NCBI GenBank assembly: GCA_025357635.1
Contig: JANXOV010000136.1
Span: forward strand, 33,528-97,527
Length of the DNA: 64,000 bases
Direction: 5' to 3'
Source: Pseudomonadota bacterium
GTDB lineage: Bacteria; Pseudomonadota; Gammaproteobacteria; Steroidobacterales; Steroidobacteraceae
Shown: positions 63,348-64,000 of the stretch, one piece after another
Layout of the letters: every line of letters starts with the position of its first letter
How positions within the stretch are numbered: the first letter of the stretch is position 1
Program-made: the position numbers and the translations under genes
The notes under the pieces: model-generated
Databases searched by the model: none
Told to the model about the DNA's origin: nothing
What the model saw: the letters and a program-made list of their open reading frames with translations, nothing else

Positions 63348-63620
63348 TCACGCGGGACTAACAAAACACGCTCGCCGGCACCGGGCTGTCTTAGCAGACG
63401 AACGAATTGTCGCGCATTTTGCGAAATGTTGATACTTACCCATCGTTAACGACGTGGCTGCGGCGAAATGTGCATGACGGGAGAAGGCAGACGCGCGAAG
63501 GAGCTGAATCGCGTTTTTCAAATAGCGCGCCGTGTCTTTCAATCGATGAGCTACAGCGCTCGTCTCCGCAAGACTTGCGTCGAATCTGCCGTCGAGCATC
63601 ATGCGCAGCGTGTCAAACAC
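63348..63620 (-). CDS. Possible AbiV/HEPN-like fragment
   Basis: A minus-strand frame of 90 codons (GTG at 63620). The text NAIQLLRASAFSRHAHFAAA followed by TSLTMGKYQHF resembles the A-x-x-L-L, A-x-x-L-A, S/E-E-x-G-K pattern of AbiV-type HEPN proteins. Such proteins are longer (about 200 residues) and the later text here is not convincing, so this could be a fragment or chance. The 398-bp gap 63234-63631 holds nothing else I can support. Confidence 0.22.
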   Translation of the reverse strand: MFDTLRMMLDGRFDASLAETSAVAHRLKDTARYLKNAIQLLRASAFSRHAHFAAATSLTMGKYQHFAKCATIRSSAKTARCRRACFVSPA

Positions 63621-63631
63621 AGGAGCGTGTC

Positions 63632-63894
63632 ATGAAGAAGAAACTCAGCTCCCTCGACCCGATGTGGTTTCGAGGTCTCCAGTAAGCGCCGCAAGGGCTT
63701 CCCGTCCGAAACCCGCGTCAAGCGAGGCGATCGGATCGTCCACGGCAATAAGGAACTGATCGAGAAACTCGGTCGCAACGACTTGTGCCCCTGCGGCTCC
63801 ACGCGCCGGTTTCAAGAACTGTTGTCTGAAACGCGACATCTACGACGGTAGTCGACGGAATCATTTCTTGCAGGGAATAAGTACCGCCTGTTGA
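63632..63894 (+). pseudogene. SEC-C zinc-motif protein broken by two frameshifts
   Basis: The gene begins with ATG 63632 ([13 protein letters not shown]) after GGAG five bases upstream. A one-base shift at about 63671 leads into [20 protein letters not shown] and then [17 protein letters not shown], the start of a SEC-C zinc motif. A second shift near 63810 restores [16 protein letters not shown], which supplies the missing Cys pair. Each break needs removal of one extra base. Corrected, the protein would be about 87 residues. It is either a decayed gene or affected by sequence errors. Confidence 0.65.
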
Positions 63895-63955
63895 ACGTAG
63901 CTGGCCAATTGAGAAATGGTCCCGGGACCGCTCGGCGGTAATCATGCGAGGCAAG

Positions 63956-63980
63956 AAAAAGGGGGCTCATAAGAGCCCCC
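63956..63980 (-). terminator. Rho-independent terminator for a gene beyond the right edge
   Basis: GGGGGCTC (63961-63968) and GAGCCCCC (63973-63980) form an 8-bp stem with a 4-nt loop. On the minus strand five T follow (complement of 63956-63960). It should end a minus-strand transcript entering from outside the window. Confidence 0.75.
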
Positions 63981-64000
63981 GCTCTGCGAAAAATGTGGAG

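Noticed and set aside
1..64000. tRNA, rRNA, CRISPR arrays, transposases, integrases or prophage genes
   Set aside because: None was recognised by reading. A covariance-model search would be needed to exclude small RNAs.

Overview
This window is GC-rich and carries conserved housekeeping blocks in gammaproteobacterial style (ftsX-ftsE-ftsY next to rsmD-coaD; mutM-rpmG-rpmB-radC-dut-coaBC-pyrE). AmpG, MarC, a DUF6763-like protein, secreted M20 and M61 peptidases and a P450 fit a free-living gammaproteobacterium, perhaps of the Steroidobacterales/Nevskiales type. The lineage is inferred from gene content only.

Layout. 1-6177: ftsXEY on the minus strand (ftsX cut by the window edge), then rsmD-coaD-ggt and a REC-GGDEF regulator on the plus strand. 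6183-9317: a large hybrid sensor kinase convergent with that regulator. 9397-15868: the mutM to pyrE block on the minus strand, interrupted between rpmB and radC by a plus-strand Xre/RES toxin-antitoxin pair. 15931-22711: ampG, a DUF4143 ATPase flanked by a perfect 34-bp direct repeat of the ampG 3' end, marC, a Phd/VapC pair, tyrS, a fragment of an SMR transporter and a lipoprotein.

22721-33232: a surface-protein locus. Four minus-strand genes (three small DUF11-type secreted proteins and one 1996-residue protein with DUF11, Cna-B-like, OmpA and predicted beta-barrel parts) face a divergent fifth DUF11 protein. 33279-42422: methyltransferase, cytochrome P450, M61 and M20 peptidases, a Tat-exported FAD oxidoreductase and a class IV aminotransferase.

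42476-51083 is the most unusual part. Two convergent operons (isochorismatase-like hydrolase, otsB-like, otsA-like; and PrpD-like, NMN-adenylyltransferase-like, ApgM-like, acyl-CoA dehydrogenase, selD) are bounded on both outer edges by the same perfect 14-bp palindrome AATGTCCGGACATT. This looks like a single co-regulated metabolic island of unknown product, possibly using selenophosphate and a sugar transferase. The product is inference only.

51324-64000: an Nramp-like transporter, a P460-like cytochrome, a secreted alpha/beta hydrolase, trmB, a phospholipase-D lipoprotein, carbonic anhydrase, a DUF2946/outer-membrane pair, a truncated quinone oxidoreductase beside a TIR-TolB-TPR membrane protein, a YidB-like gene, and a decayed end with a frameshifted SEC-C gene. 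I saw no rRNA, tRNA, CRISPR array, intact insertion sequence or prophage.
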